64,000 nt of DNA from Holothuria scabra (GCA_037179385.1 CM074179.1:73088719-73152718); one strand, 5' to 3'. Numbered from the stretch's first letter, positions 26,903 to 37,664 are shown. Notes: a model not told the origin generated them from the sequence alone. A program made the numbers and translations.

Positions 26903-27065
26903 CTTGAAAAGTGGCAGTTACACTGAATCCACGGCTAACTCCAAGACCGTCGCTTACAAACCTGATATGCATGACGTTACCACTAGTAATCAGTGGATCT
27001 TGTGATTCAATTACACCACAAAGTCGTGCCAACATTTTACCATCTTTTTCAAGACCATCGAACAC
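26903..27065 (-). CDS. Tie-like CUB/Ig/EGF protein, exon 8: second half of CUB 4
   Basis: The acceptor CCGTAG stands above 27065 and the donor GTAAGC below 26903, phase 0 in and phase 1 out. It encodes VFDGLEKDGKMLARLCGVIE, then SQDPLITSGNVMHIRFVSDG and LGVSRGFSVTATFQ. The 'C-G..P..(S)..M.I.F.SD....GF...F' layout is the classic C-terminal half of a CUB domain, with the fourth Cys present. It joins exon 7 in phase 0. Confidence 0.88.
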
Positions 27066-27752
27066 CTACGGAAAAAATAAAGGCTGGACGTATCATCATT
27101 TATAAGCAGAAATAACCCTGATAAATGAAATACATAAATAAATAAACAGTTGAAAATAAAGATAATTAAATTATACTTATTAAGAAACATACTTCCACAT
27201 CCCGGTAATGAAATTATTGAAAAATATTTGAGAAAAGTTCTTCTCACCCTTAAAGTTACATTCGGCTTTGATCATGATCTTTCAAGAAATGAATGGTATG
27301 TTTCTCGTTTTTTTTTAATTATTAAGGTAAGTGTGTACTTTTGGCGTTTTTATCACAGTTGGTCAACGAGACGATTCAGAACAACTACCTGTTTCAATCG
27401 ATTGTGGGAAAGAGAAATTGTGACATATTAAAGCGGCTCGTTGAGTTGATTCATATAATTCAACAAATTTTCTAAACCTGTTAAGTTTTCTTAACATACC
27501 AATGACAAATGGTTAAACCTAGACAATCCCCATATCCACATACCAGTAACTGCATTTTGCATGAGTACTTAACTAAAAGGAAGGGGGCTGGGGGAAGAGA
27601 CAAAGCACCCCTGCCATCGGGTTGAAAAAGGGAAGAATTACGGCAAGAAGAAAGGGAGAAGGAGAAGAATGAAATGGAAAGAGATAATTTAGCTTCAGAC
27701 AGGCTTCCACAGTATTTTTCGTTAATTATCAATCGGGCTAGCTATTATTTAA

Positions 27753-27978
27753 AGGACCAATCCTCTCACCCCAAACAAAAATTCTTGCAGTGCTTTACCG
27801 AAATAATCAATAATTGGCTCAGCTCTTTGATTAACAGCATATTCAAAAGCTGCAGTACCAACGCTTATACTGTACTAAGAGTGTTCTTATTACACACATT
27901 GAGTTCTTTTATTCTCACCAGGCAATACACAGAGATTGTAAATATATGTTAAGTAAATGAGATAATTTTAGACACCTT
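27753..27978. mobile_element. MITE-B copy 2, truncated
   Basis: Starts after TTAA (27749-27752) with AGGACCAATCCTCTCACCCC and follows the other two copies for about 225 bp. It then stops where the Penelope-like element's 5' terminal repeat begins (about 27985). The missing third of the MITE was not found beyond the retroelement's 3' end. Confidence 0.7.
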
Positions 27979-27984
27979 GCTCTT

Positions 27985-28060
27985 TATCAGTTGCGATACG
28001 GGTGCAATGTGCATACACTTCGAACACTCGTTCCCTGGCTTCTGGTCTTACATCCTGAGT
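27985..28060 (-). repeat. 5' terminal repeat (inverted pLTR) of Penelope-like element P1
   Basis: The complement of this segment contains GGAACGAGTGTTCGAAG and then a GTATGCACATTGCACCCGTATCG run. It aligns with GAGTGTTCGAAATATACG and TATTGCCGTATCG at 30811-30847, downstream of the element's open frames. Penelope-like elements commonly carry such pLTRs in direct or inverted order. Confidence 0.55.
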
Positions 28061-28213
28061 GGAAGAAAAATTGCCCCCGATGAAAGTTCTTAACAAACTT
28101 CATAACCTCTGTTACATATGTTGCAAGTATTGACGCTAGAAACCATTTGATGACGGCTTTATGACGCATTCGGATTTGGTATATATATAACTAAATTAGC
28201 TATTTCTCAGGAT

Positions 28214-30373
28214 GTGTTTAAGGCCCTCAGCGTCTGCTTCCGATCTCACCTCAGGAAATGTGTGAACCGCAAAAGGGCTAAACTAGATAACTTACGAGGT
28301 GAGGACCAATTCCTAAAGTATGTAGACCCCACACTGACACCTTTCTACAATGTCCTCGGAAGAAATAACCGTTCCGAGCACGCCAGTACAGGACAGAAAG
28401 AAATAGCTAACCTGTCTAACTACACCCTATATGGCGGTGAAGAACAACTACTCTCGAAAGGTCTTTCCTTCTGCCCATCCAGAGATCTTAACCCAGTTGA
28501 CCTTTGTCATGATATGGAACAGTACTTACGCAGAATTAAACTCAGGGAGTATTTTCAGAACGAAGACACAAGCTTCTCTACCAACGCCCCATCCAACAAG
28601 GTGCCATCCCGTAATAAGGCTCAATCGACTCCCCCGAGTGGCCGCAATCAGTATATCGATTCTTACGTAAAGTCGGCCAGGGCCCACCTTGATAATTTTG
28701 TTTTGGAAAATTGTCACCGGTCAGACAAAGATAATTTAACCGCCGTTGAGCGTAAGGCTATTAGGACACTCCGTAGCAATACTGACATCACTATTAAGCC
28801 AGCATACAAGGGAGGCAATATTACTATCATGAACACTGTTGATTATGTGGCGGAAATCGAAGCCCAACTAAGTAACAATGATTTCTATGAAGAACTCCCT
28901 CATGATCCTACCGAACACTTTAAGTCCGAGCTTAGTGAACTCATCAATAGTCTCAGTTTCGATATTAAGACCGATGTCAAGGCCCTTATTCCGGAACAAC
29001 CCAGACCGGGTATTTTCTACACTATTCCCAAACTCCACAAACTTCCCAAACTTGTTCAGGACAGATTGCGTGACAATACCATCACGGACGCAGACCAAGC
29101 CGGTGTCAACGCCCTCAACAATCCCATGGAGTTGTATAGAGTGGCCAAAGCTGTCGAAGTCACACCCCCCGGCAGATCAATTGTCTCAGGGATCGGCACA
29201 CTGACTGAGTTTATTTCCGGATATGTTGATAGCATACTAAAACCTTTGCTTCCACGGATTCACAGCTTCATTAAGGACACGACACATTTCCTACAAACTT
29301 TGCGAGGCATCGATAAGCTCCCTGATAACGCCATTCTCGTCACCATGGACGTGTCATCTCTATATTCCAATATTCCGCATTATGAGGGGGTCCATGCCTG
29401 TGAAGTTTTTCTACGCAAATGCGCTTTAGAGGAAGATTTCCTTCATGATATCTGCAATATCATTAGCTTCATCTTATCCCATAACCACTTTGAATTCGAT
29501 TCCCGTCACTTCCTCCAGATCCAAGGGACAGCTATGGGGACCAAAATGGCTCCTAGCTATGCCAATGTATTCATGGATGCCCTAGAACAGAAAATGTTGT
29601 CTAGTTACCACCTCAAACCTCACCACTACTGCAGATATATAGACGACATATTTTTCATCTGGACACACGGCTTGGACTCTCTCCATGACTTCAAAAGGTT
29701 CGTTAATGAATTTCACCATAGTATCAAATTTACGTTAGAGCATTCTAACACATCTATCTCGTTTCCTGACGTATTAGTTACTATTGATAATAATTCCATT
29801 TCTACATCTTTGTACACCAAGCCTACCGATTGCCACAGTTACTTAAATTTCAATAGCTGCCACCCTAGTAACCTTAAGAAATCCATAATATACAGTCAAT
29901 GCTTACGTATCAAAAGAATATGTTCTGATCCGGAAGACTATAACACTCATGTAGGTAAGCTTACAAATCACTTTCTCCGAAGTGGTTACCCTCTCAGGGT
30001 TATTAAAGAAGCAATTTCCAAAGCCTCCAAGATCGACAGAGATAGTCTTTTAAGCTATAATCCCAAGTCACCCAACCTTAGAATTCCCATGGTTTTCGAA
30101 TTCAACCACAAACTTTCTAAGCTCTCACGGCCATTGGTTAATGACTTCAAACACCTGCAACTGGATCCCGACATTCGGGACATATTTAGTGACCCTCCCC
30201 TGAGCGCCCGAAGACAGCCCCCCCCTCCCCCAATCTGCGATCCTTGCTCACCATTTCCAGACTCCCCCATCCCCCTGTATGTCACAGCAACCGTACATGC
30301 AATAAACCCAGATGTCAAATATGTAAGCACATCATCACTGATCCTCTCTTCTCCCCTCCGGGCACCACCATAA
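28214..30373 (+). CDS. Penelope-like element P1: reverse transcriptase
   Basis: A 719-codon frame with Penelope-type reverse transcriptase blocks in order: PGIFYTIPKLHKLP, PGRSIVSGIGTLTEF, MDVSSLYSNIPHYEGV (motif A Asp near residue 378), FLQIQGTAMGTKMAPSYANV (motif B), CRYIDDIFFIW (catalytic YIDD near residue 475), TSLYTKPTDCHSYL, and SQCLRIKRICS in the thumb. Penelope RTs are related to telomerase RT and copy their RNA at the chromosomal target. The true 3' part continues in another frame from about 30260: the last 35 codons here, after CDPCSPFPDSPIP, are out of register because of an indel in a C-rich tract. The start is the first ATG, and the real N-terminus may lie further 5'. The element sits antisense in the intron between CUB-4 half-exons 7 and 8. 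Confidence 0.92.
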   Translation: MFKALSVCFRSHLRKCVNRKRAKLDNLRGEDQFLKYVDPTLTPFYNVLGRNNRSEHASTGQKEIANLSNYTLYGGEEQLLSKGLSFCPSRDLNPVDLCHDMEQYLRRIKLREYFQNEDTSFSTNAPSNKVPSRNKAQSTPPSGRNQYIDSYVKSARAHLDNFVLENCHRSDKDNLTAVERKAIRTLRSNTDITIKPAYKGGNITIMNTVDYVAEIEAQLSNNDFYEELPHDPTEHFKSELSELINSLSFDIKTDVKALIPEQPRPGIFYTIPKLHKLPKLVQDRLRDNTITDADQAGVNALNNPMELYRVAKAVEVTPPGRSIVSGIGTLTEFISGYVDSILKPLLPRIHSFIKDTTHFLQTLRGIDKLPDNAILVTMDVSSLYSNIPHYEGVHACEVFLRKCALEEDFLHDICNIISFILSHNHFEFDSRHFLQIQGTAMGTKMAPSYANVFMDALEQKMLSSYHLKPHHYCRYIDDIFFIWTHGLDSLHDFKRFVNEFHHSIKFTLEHSNTSISFPDVLVTIDNNSISTSLYTKPTDCHSYLNFNSCHPSNLKKSIIYSQCLRIKRICSDPEDYNTHVGKLTNHFLRSGYPLRVIKEAISKASKIDRDSLLSYNPKSPNLRIPMVFEFNHKLSKLSRPLVNDFKHLQLDPDIRDIFSDPPLSARRQPPPPPICDPCSPFPDSPIPLYVTATVHAINPDVKYVSTSSLILSSPLRAPP

Positions 30374-30729
30374 ATATCAGGTCCCCCCCTTTGACTTGTG
30401 ACAGTGCCAATGTTGTTTACCTTTTAATTTGTACAAAATGTGAAAGAGGCAACTATGTTGGTGAAACAGGCACAAAATTCCGTCTTCGGTTTAATAATCA
30501 CAAACAGTCGATCCGAGACAATACTCAGGGCTTTGCAGTTGGGCAGCATTACAACTTACCTGATCACAACCTCAATAACCTTAAATGTATTCTATTGGGC
30601 TCATCGTATTCTACCCAACAGACCCGTCGTAATGCTGAAACCAAATGGATTTTAGCTTTAAATACTCACATTGAGGGTCTGAATAGGGATTTAGGGATAA
30701 TCAGTGATTACAGTTTCCACAACCCCTGA
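30244..30729 (+). CDS. Penelope-like element P1: GIY-YIG endonuclease domain
   Basis: Overlaps the RT frame by 130 bp in a different frame. It is the natural C-terminus of the same polyprotein, separated by one frameshift. It starts with a Cys/His linker (CNKPRCQICKHI), then the GIY-YIG fold: NVVYLLICTKCERGNYVGETG, the catalytic Arg in FRLRFNNHKQSIR, and the HYNLPDHNLNN region. The GIY-YIG nuclease nicks the target DNA that primes reverse transcription in these elements. Apart from the frameshift the coding region looks young. Confidence 0.9.
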   Translation: MLTISRLPHPPVCHSNRTCNKPRCQICKHIITDPLFSPPGTTINIRSPPLTCDSANVVYLLICTKCERGNYVGETGTKFRLRFNNHKQSIRDNTQGFAVGQHYNLPDHNLNNLKCILLGSSYSTQQTRRNAETKWILALNTHIEGLNRDLGIISDYSFHNP

Positions 30730-30789
30730 TTAGGCCTACGACCTAGTTCTTTACCAGTTACGCAGCCTTTATACAGGTTTCAATCATTG

Positions 30790-30850
30790 TTACATACGTC
30801 GATAAGGAACACAGGAGTGTTCGAAATATACGTATTGCCGTATCGTAGCA
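30790..30850 (+). repeat. 3' terminal repeat of P1 with hammerhead-like stem
   Basis: Sense-strand stem GGAACAC-AGGA-GTGTTC followed by GAAAUAU at 30805-30830 has the shape of hammerhead stem II plus the GAAA core. The preceding core reads CGAUAAG instead of CUGAUGAAG, so a conserved core G is missing and it is probably inactive. An inverted relative lies at 27985-28060. Confidence 0.5.
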
Positions 30851-30917
30851 CTATTTAGTGTTTGTTTATTACGTGTTCCGAAATGTCAACGGGACCAGCG
30901 GCCATTTTTACTTTCGT

Positions 30918-31129
<212 letters not shown>

Positions 31130-31532
31130 ATTTCAAGTGATACCCGGAACCCCGCTCGAATTTGCCATCCCGATGAGGTGATCCACCGGCGACGTGGGCC
31201 CACATACGAGGGGATACGCGATGCTTCGGTCAAGTTCAAAACACTCGGGCCAAATAAAGTTGTATAGAGTTTGCAGTAACAACCGGAATTCCACGGGAGA
31301 AGCTCTAAACACTCCTCATGTCCTTTCGAATCCCGTTGGGCTTGTAGTGCTCAATTGGGATTCATTAGGCTTGTTCTGGGCTTAAATACTTCATGATTGT
31401 ATGTGAATTTCTTCTTGCAGCTAAGTAAGGTCCTTTCATGACCAGCAAAATCGCTACTACGTCGCTTTAAATCTAATCGTTTAGATTTACATAAATACAT
31501 TTACAAGGAAATATATTCAGGTATATTCTTAC

Positions 31533-31726
31533 ATCAAATCGATCATATTCGCAGTTTGAACCATACTGCAAAGCAAACAATTGGAAAGAAAGCTGTATTG
31601 TGAATCCAGGTGGCGCTTCTATGATGTAAGAACATTCGAAAAAGTCGGGATAGGGTTCAGGAAAAAAAGGAGGCTTCAAAACAGTGCCATCAGCGGTGTA
31701 ACGAGATTTTGAGCAAACGTCACGGT
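31533..31726 (-). CDS. Tie-like CUB/Ig/EGF protein, exon 7: first half of CUB 4
   Basis: The acceptor CAACAG stands above 31726 and the donor GTAAGA below 31533, phase 1 in and phase 0 out. It encodes DRDVCSKSRYTADGTVLKPP, then FFPEPYPDFFECSYIIEAPP and GFTIQLSFQLF..SNCEYDRFD. It carries CUB hallmarks: Cys 1, P.PYP, Cys 2 with Y.I.APPG, and the C-EYD motif before the split. With exon 8 this CUB has all four cysteines. Confidence 0.88.
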
Positions 31727-32130
31727 CTGTTGAAGAGTAAACAAAATAAAATTTTGGTTTAAAAAGTCAATCACATAAGTTAATTACAACGATTTGAGGT
31801 CATTCTCTAACACTGAAGATCGACAAAAATAGCCCAAATAGCGTTAGAGAGGTACTGTACATGGCATTACTGAATTTAACACATATACAAAAAAAGGTGT
31901 AATAGTCCCTCAAATAATAGGTCCTTACAGATATGAATGCCTACCGAATGTTGACATTTAGACGACAAAATGACGGGTGTAATGTAAATACATATATATA
32001 CATATATATAGCTGGTCATTTAAATAACGTTAGGTATATGTTAAGACGTTGGGGCGAAATCTTTATCTTGAGTATTTTATTTTTTTGCCCTAGGTACAAG
32101 CAGATATATCAATTTGGGAATTAGCGTTAC

Positions 32131-32193
32131 ATATATATATATATATAAATATATATACATATATCTATATATATATATATAAATATATATATA

Positions 32194-32250
<57 letters not shown>
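32131..32250. repeat. (TA)n microsatellite abutting a PLE fragment
   Basis: TA-rich array with occasional AAA/CAT interruptions. It ends exactly where sequence shared with the PLE at 46319 begins. Confidence 0.95.
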
Positions 32251-32252
<2 letters not shown>

Positions 32253-32330
32253 AAAAGGTTGCAATAAGTTCTTACAACAAAGCTTTACAGAACTGTTTCG
32301 TAAGGGCCACAAATGTAGGTCCTCACTCCT
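32251..32330 (+). mobile_element. Penelope-like fragment P2
   Basis: The first 70 bp (TTGAAAAGGTTGCAATAAGT onward) are nearly identical to 46319-46390, which leads into the GIY-YIG frame of P7. Here the homology stops after about 70 bp. It is only a stub of the linker between RT and nuclease. Confidence 0.7.
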
Positions 32331-32479
32331 CAGAAGCCTGAAGTAGAATGATGTCAATAACGTTAAATACGTATGTGTTCGCTGCTTTTGAACGTGTCCG
32401 TTTTTAAGCACGTGTTCGTTCCGTGTTCGTTGTGAACAGGCACGAACGGTGTACAGCGAGCCAAGGTACATTACCTATT

Positions 32480-33145
<666 letters not shown>

Positions 33146-33146
33146 T

Positions 33147-33452
33147 TTATACACTTCCATGGTAACAAGGAGGGGAAATTGAGTGCGCGATATTTGTAAT
33201 TTGGATCGAGCCGGAAATCACGTCAGTCGCATTTAGTGCAGTGGTAAGACAGTCGCCCGGAAAGCGAGCGGTCCTGGGTTCAAATCCCGCTTTGCCGAAT
33301 TTTCGAGCGATCCTGGTATTAAATCCCGCTTTGCTGAATTCTCCTGCTGGTCTTTTTCTATATTTTCAAATTTTTATATGTCCAAAAGGCAATGCCAGTG
33401 CTTGGATTGAATTAAAATTCATGATCGAATCATTACCAATTTTTCGACCTAC
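33147..33452 (+). repeat. tRNA-derived SINE, unit 1
   Basis: The region 33226-33297 is tRNA-like: GCAGTGGTAAG as box A, a TCGC/GCGA anticodon-type stem with loop CCGGAAA, and GGGTTCAAATCCC as box B. The unit begins TTATACACTTCCATGGTAAC and ends with AATTTTTCGACCTA. A second unit follows at 33506. The absence of T33 and of a paired acceptor stem argues against a working tRNA. Confidence 0.65.
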
Positions 33453-33505
33453 ATTTACAGTCGATCCTACGACGTTCGACCTAATTAATCACCCCGTTTC
33501 TGGAT

Positions 33506-33719
33506 TTATACACTTCGGTGGTAACAAGGAGGGGAAATTGAGTGCGAGCTGGATATCACGTCAGTCACATTTAGTGCAGTGGTAAGGCACTCGCCGGAAA
33601 GCTTTGCTGAATTTTCCTTCTGGTCTTTTTCTATATTTCTTCCCTTGTTCAAAAGGCAATGCCAGTACTTGGGTTGAATTAAAACTCATGATCGAATCAT
33701 TACCAATTTTTCGACCTAT

Positions 33720-33720
<1 letters not shown>
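33506..33720 (+). repeat. tRNA-derived SINE, unit 2 (internally deleted)
   Basis: Direct repeat of unit 1 with the same start (TTATACACTTCGGTGGTAAC) and the same end. The part from the anticodon arm through box B is deleted between CGCCGGAAAGC and TTTGCTGAATTT. The order SINE unit, 53-bp spacer, SINE unit suggests a dimer or a segmental tandem duplication. Confidence 0.65.
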
Positions 33721-33749
<29 letters not shown>

Positions 33750-33750
<1 letters not shown>

Positions 33751-33862
33751 GTGTCAACACGAAGTATAACGCTGTAATTCCAACGAAATGGTGATACACA
33801 AAGAAGAACACTACACAAATAACGTTTCGATTGCCCTGCAATCTTCCTCAGAAATGACCAAG
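33750..33862 (-). repeat. Inverted terminal repeat (pLTR) of PLE P4 with hammerhead-like motif
   Basis: 113 bp that are the inverted complement of 34229-34341. On the minus strand (sense to the PLE frame) it contains CUGAGGA (complement of 33845-33851), a perfect 6-bp stem GAUUGC/GCAAUC with loop AGG, then GAAACGUU (complement of 33821-33828). That is the C3UGANGA / stem II / GAAA layout of a hammerhead ribozyme with the minimal stem III known from Penelope-like elements. Confidence 0.7.
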
Positions 33863-33892
33863 ACAGTTAAACTTGACGGACTCACTGAAGCT

Positions 33893-34303
33893 TTACTTAT
33901 TGATTGAATAAGGGGATAAAAAAGATGTGTCCCGATTAAAGCCAGTGCTGTGGGATTGGAGTTTGTGTATTAGCCGCTGTTCGTACAGCTTTCTGTTGTT
34001 GCTACTGGTAAAACCTTGTTTGGCGATGAAACAACGGAGACTGAGGGAAGAGTGGCCTGGTGAATTAAAGTGGGCTGCTACTGGAAAGCCTGGAGGGTTA
34101 TTTCTAATGCTGTGTTTGTGATTATTAAACCGCCTTCTAAAACGATTTGCTGTTTCACCTACATAAATGGCTTCAGGACATTTTGTACAGTAAAGTACAT
34201 ACACTACATTGGGGGTATTGCAACCTGACTTGGTCATTTCTGAGGAAGATTGCAGGGTAATCGAAACGTTATTTGTGTAGTGTTCTTCTTTGTGTATCAC
34301 CAT
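33893..34303 (-). CDS. Penelope-like fragment P4: GIY-YIG domain
   Basis: A minus-strand frame of 136 codons. The nuclease part is NVVYVLYCTKCPEAIYVGET, then ANRFRRRFNNHKHSIRNN, FPVAAHFNSPGHSSLSLRC and LYEQRLIHKLQSHSTGFNRD. It has GIY (VYVL), YIG (YVG) and the catalytic Arg, an intact stop, and resembles P1 more than P3. The RT is missing: the frame opens inside the antisense terminal repeat, so the first 20-odd codons are not genuine. Confidence 0.85.
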   Translation of the reverse strand: MVIHKEEHYTNNVSITLQSSSEMTKSGCNTPNVVYVLYCTKCPEAIYVGETANRFRRRFNNHKHSIRNNPPGFPVAAHFNSPGHSSLSLRCFIAKQGFTSSNNRKLYEQRLIHKLQSHSTGFNRDTSFLSPYSINK

Positions 34304-34341
34304 TTCGTTGGAATTACAACGTTATACTTCGTATTGACACT
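34229..34341 (+). repeat. Inverted terminal repeat of P4, plus-strand hammerhead-like motif
   Basis: Inverse copy of 33750-33862. The plus strand reads CUGAGGA (34240-34246), stem GAUUGC/GUAAUC with one G-U wobble, then GAAACGUU. One arm on each side of the nuclease frame, facing each other, matches the inverted pLTR arrangement described for Penelope-like elements. Confidence 0.7.
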
Positions 34342-34454
34342 ATTTAGTTTATTTTCCAACACACGGTATATGTTTATTCATATAACTATGTTATATATAT
34401 ATATTACCATATATATTTTCCATTGCCTGGTTGACATTATTAATTACTTTTTAC

Positions 34455-34456
34455 TA

Positions 34457-34512
<56 letters not shown>
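34455..34512. repeat. (TA)n microsatellite
   Basis: Some 57 bp of pure TA, about 115 bp beyond the outer terminal repeat of P4. Confidence 0.93.
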
Positions 34513-34513
<1 letters not shown>

Positions 34514-34910
34514 CACTCCTTTTAAACTTACCCGTTTGTGCTCGTTTTTTACTGTGTAGGCCTAAATTTTTTTCCGTTCCTAGTTTTTGTCTATTTTGTT
34601 TTCCGACTATGTTTGATTTTTACGTGCACTTTTTCACCAAGGACGCTTTGTTTCCTTTTTTTTTTTGGATTTGTGTGTTATCCTTCGCTTTCATGTTTTC
34701 TGATAGGCATTTTCGTCGTGCCTCTCACCCCAAGAAATGTAGAACAGGTAGGACAACATATGATTCAACTGAACCCTTGTTAAAAAACAAAATTCGATAA
34801 CACAAATTACATTGTTGGGGTGATTGACCCTTTTTCCCCTTATCTAGAGAGAAAACAACTATTACTATGGAAAACTGACGATGGATGCCATGTCAAGGAC
34901 AATATCTTAC

Positions 34911-35085
34911 CAGTGAAGTATGTCACGTTGACCACGAAATATCCATCCGCGTTGCCACTGTAGGTTCGGTAATATAGCAATGCTTTATTACCCTGAGTTA
35001 TCTGGTAGTACACACGAGATCGTGAGCTGCATAAAAATCTATGATGATATGTAGGGGCGTCATAGAGATCATTGGTGGCAAACAT
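34911..35085 (-). CDS. Tie-like CUB/Ig/EGF protein, exon 6: second half of CUB 3
   Basis: The acceptor ATTTAG stands above 35085 and the donor GTAAGA below 34911, phase 0 in and phase 1 out. It encodes MFATNDLYDAPTYHHRFLCS, SRSRVYYQITQGNKALLYYR and TYSGNADGYFVVNVTYFT. The L-C residue matches CUB Cys 4 and '..G.A.GY.V.V.YF' the last strands. It continues exon 5 after a 4-kb intron. Confidence 0.82.
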
Positions 35086-35504
35086 CTAAATAAAGAATGA
35101 AAACAATTTTTTCATGATTATCTGTCGGTTTTCATTTTTTCGAGCTTGATATGGTAAAAGTGAAAGTATTGAAAACTTTCCAACCCCTTCGTCATATTTC
35201 ATCATCAAGCACCACATACTACATGGACGTTCGTCCTTGGTTCTCTTATTTGAACAGTTTTGGTTCTTGCTTGAACGAAATTTTCTACTCCAAACAAAGT
35301 TTTGTTTTTCATTAAAAAGGGGCTGTGGCTTTTTCTTTGGAAAGTGTCATTTCATGTTGTGTCCTTTCAGGGGAATAGGCACGGCTGTTCTTCATCTTAA
35401 GAGAAAAGAAGGGTTTAAGGTCACATCCAGTTTTGATATATTAGACTTAGTAGTAGTAGAATAAGTACTAAGTAGTAGACTTAGTACTTATTCTAAACAA
35501 TTCT

Positions 35505-36370
35505 GCTGTGGCGTAAGCAAGATTTTCCTAAAGAGGGCCCCCACTTTGAAAATGTTTGGCCTTTACTAGGAGCAAAGATGCAAAATAGTGCAAGTAATCT
35601 GACTTCGATAGGAATAGTGTTGAAAGTTGACTTGCGGTGGATAATAGGGATAATGTTCCACTACCATTAGATTCACTGTTCTTGAAACTTTTCTGAGAGA
35701 GAAAGTAAGAGAGATATAGAAAAAGAAACACTTTACAACCGATTAAAAAAATATGATAATGATTCTCTATTGTGATTTTTGACCAAATTTAAAATTCCTG
35801 AATTTATGAATTTGACTAGGTGACTGCCAGAACTCCAAACTATGAATGATTTTACTTCTATCATTTGTTCATGATAAATGGAAACTATTGCTCTCCGCAA
35901 CTGAACCCCTGCCCCGTCACAAACGTATATGCCGGCCAGGGAAAGAGTCGAAGGGATTACTCTGGCTTTTGAGAATTCATTGAAAAGGTAGATGACCTTG
36001 CATGCGGAGGTGACACACATACTTCCTTTTGGAGAAAAATCTTTGCATTTAATACGACATGCGGTTCTCAAGATATCAGCCAGGTAAAATTGTCACAAAT
36101 TCAACAAAAAGTGAAGTTGAATCAAGCACGTATGACATCAGATCACCAAAATAATGGGTAGTTTTTTTTTTAATTTACATCCAACTTTTGCCTAAACAAT
36201 CTATATTTTATAAGAGTGTGATTACATAATTGGGATAGGAAATGAATGCATATCTCACAGAGAGTTCCTATTCAGATTAATATCAAGCTCAACACAATAG
36301 TCTGAAAAATGAAAATGAAAACAAAGCATTCCTTGTCAATGAAAGGAAGTTATGTAACCTCTTCTGTCCT
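35505..36370 (+). repeat. Dispersed repeat R, partial copy 3
   Basis: Segments such as AAATTGTCACAAATTCAACA, AAGTGAAGTTGAATCAAGCA and ACAAAGCATTCCTTGTCAAT align in order with 23925-24110. The part with the 170-bp tandem units is absent. Boundaries are uncertain. Confidence 0.5.
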
Positions 36371-37510
36371 CAAAGTCACGTTGGTATCCAAATTTAGTAA
36401 CTCTACTTACTGATGTCTCGAGAAATATACGGCCTATTTGAATGGAAGTGCCAACACACTGCCTTTTTTGTTCCTATTCTGCACATGAATGTCAAATTTT
36501 TGCTTTTCGGTTAAATCAATCAGTTGTAGAAATTATAACACGTTAGATCCTGTGAGGGGGATAAACAACCATCGGTTATTTTTCTTTGAATAAGCCATAT
36601 CATCACTACCTTGGAAGATAAATTTTAAAATAAATGATACCTCTTCAGCGCAAAGACTCAGTAGAAGAAAATACGCTGAACCGAAGATTGCTTCGTCATT
36701 ATGACCAATGAAACACACACCTAGTTATAACGAATAACTCAATACATAACGAAAGAAATTTACCCTATTCTGTATTAATTTCAGCAATGTCCAATTTTGA
36801 CTAAAATAATCTCAGTGAACACAAGAGTAATAGTAATGTGTCACTTGAAGACCAACTGAAAACAGTTATATGAAGCTGCATGATCTGAGAACAGAGAAAA
36901 ATTGGAAGAAGGATAGCTGTTCAGAGCAGTGGTCAGTTTAAATTTTCAATTTTGTAAATGGGAGTTACTTAGCCAGATAAGATTTAACCACGCACCAACA
37001 CGAATGTTATACAGTTCAAATATGGTGAATGTCCCCGTTTAGCAGTTAGCGAGATGATCATTTTCGAGGCCAAATTGGCATTCTACAGATCGGGGGAACA
37101 TTTGGTTGTTTCCACAATGTGAATATTTTTTAGAAATTCGTGTCTGTCCCTTCACAGTCGTCGATATTTTCAATAAATGCGTGTGCTTTCAAATGTGAGA
37201 TGGTTAAGACACCGTTAAGAGCGAAACCACAAGGGACTTTCAACAACGTATCTTGATACATTAGTGGTAGCACCACCCAATTGCACCCTATTTTTGCAAA
37301 AGTACACAGCACTGGTGGCTGTGTGGGTATAAATTTTGGCTTAGGACAAAGAATGTAGCAAATTGAGCGATATATCAAAATCGCAGTAATGAACGACCAA
37401 ACACGACTAAGCCTTTTCGTTCACAAAACAACGGAGATTTTAGTTTTTGTCAAAATTTCTACGTTCTTCAATAAATGAAAATTGCGACGTTCTTTTGAAC
37501 GTTCGTATAT
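36371..37510. other. Intronic stretch, nothing recognised
   Basis: No frame with a domain, no repeat terminus and no RNA motif that I can support. It lies in intron 5 (between exons 5 and 6). Confidence 0.4.
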
Positions 37511-37523
37511 GTTGATTTTACAG

Positions 37524-37664
37524 GGTTAGGATCGCAATGCATCAACGAAGATGTTTGCAAATGGTACTACCCATGGGAAAATAGTCCCCCAATCGGGTGA
37601 AAATGGATTTTCCTGCGAAAGCGGTTACCACGACCCGAACTGTTTCATAATAACCAGACCTTGA
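37524..37664 (+). pseudogene. Possible frame-broken EGF-like exon on the plus strand
   Basis: After a TTTTACAG acceptor-like site the plus strand reads LGSQCINEDVCKWYYPWENS in one frame. Then, after a one-base shift near a C5 run, it reads GENGFSCESGYHDPNCFI in the next, ending at TGA. The combined C-x5-C...C-x7-C pattern resembles half an EGF. It runs against the host gene and has no partner exon nearby, so it may be chance. Confidence 0.25.

Noticed and set aside
33226..33297. Possible tRNA-Ser (GGA-like anticodon)
   Set aside because: It has no T33, no paired acceptor stem and no serine-type long variable arm, and it is repeated with the same flanks at 33506. It is a SINE head.
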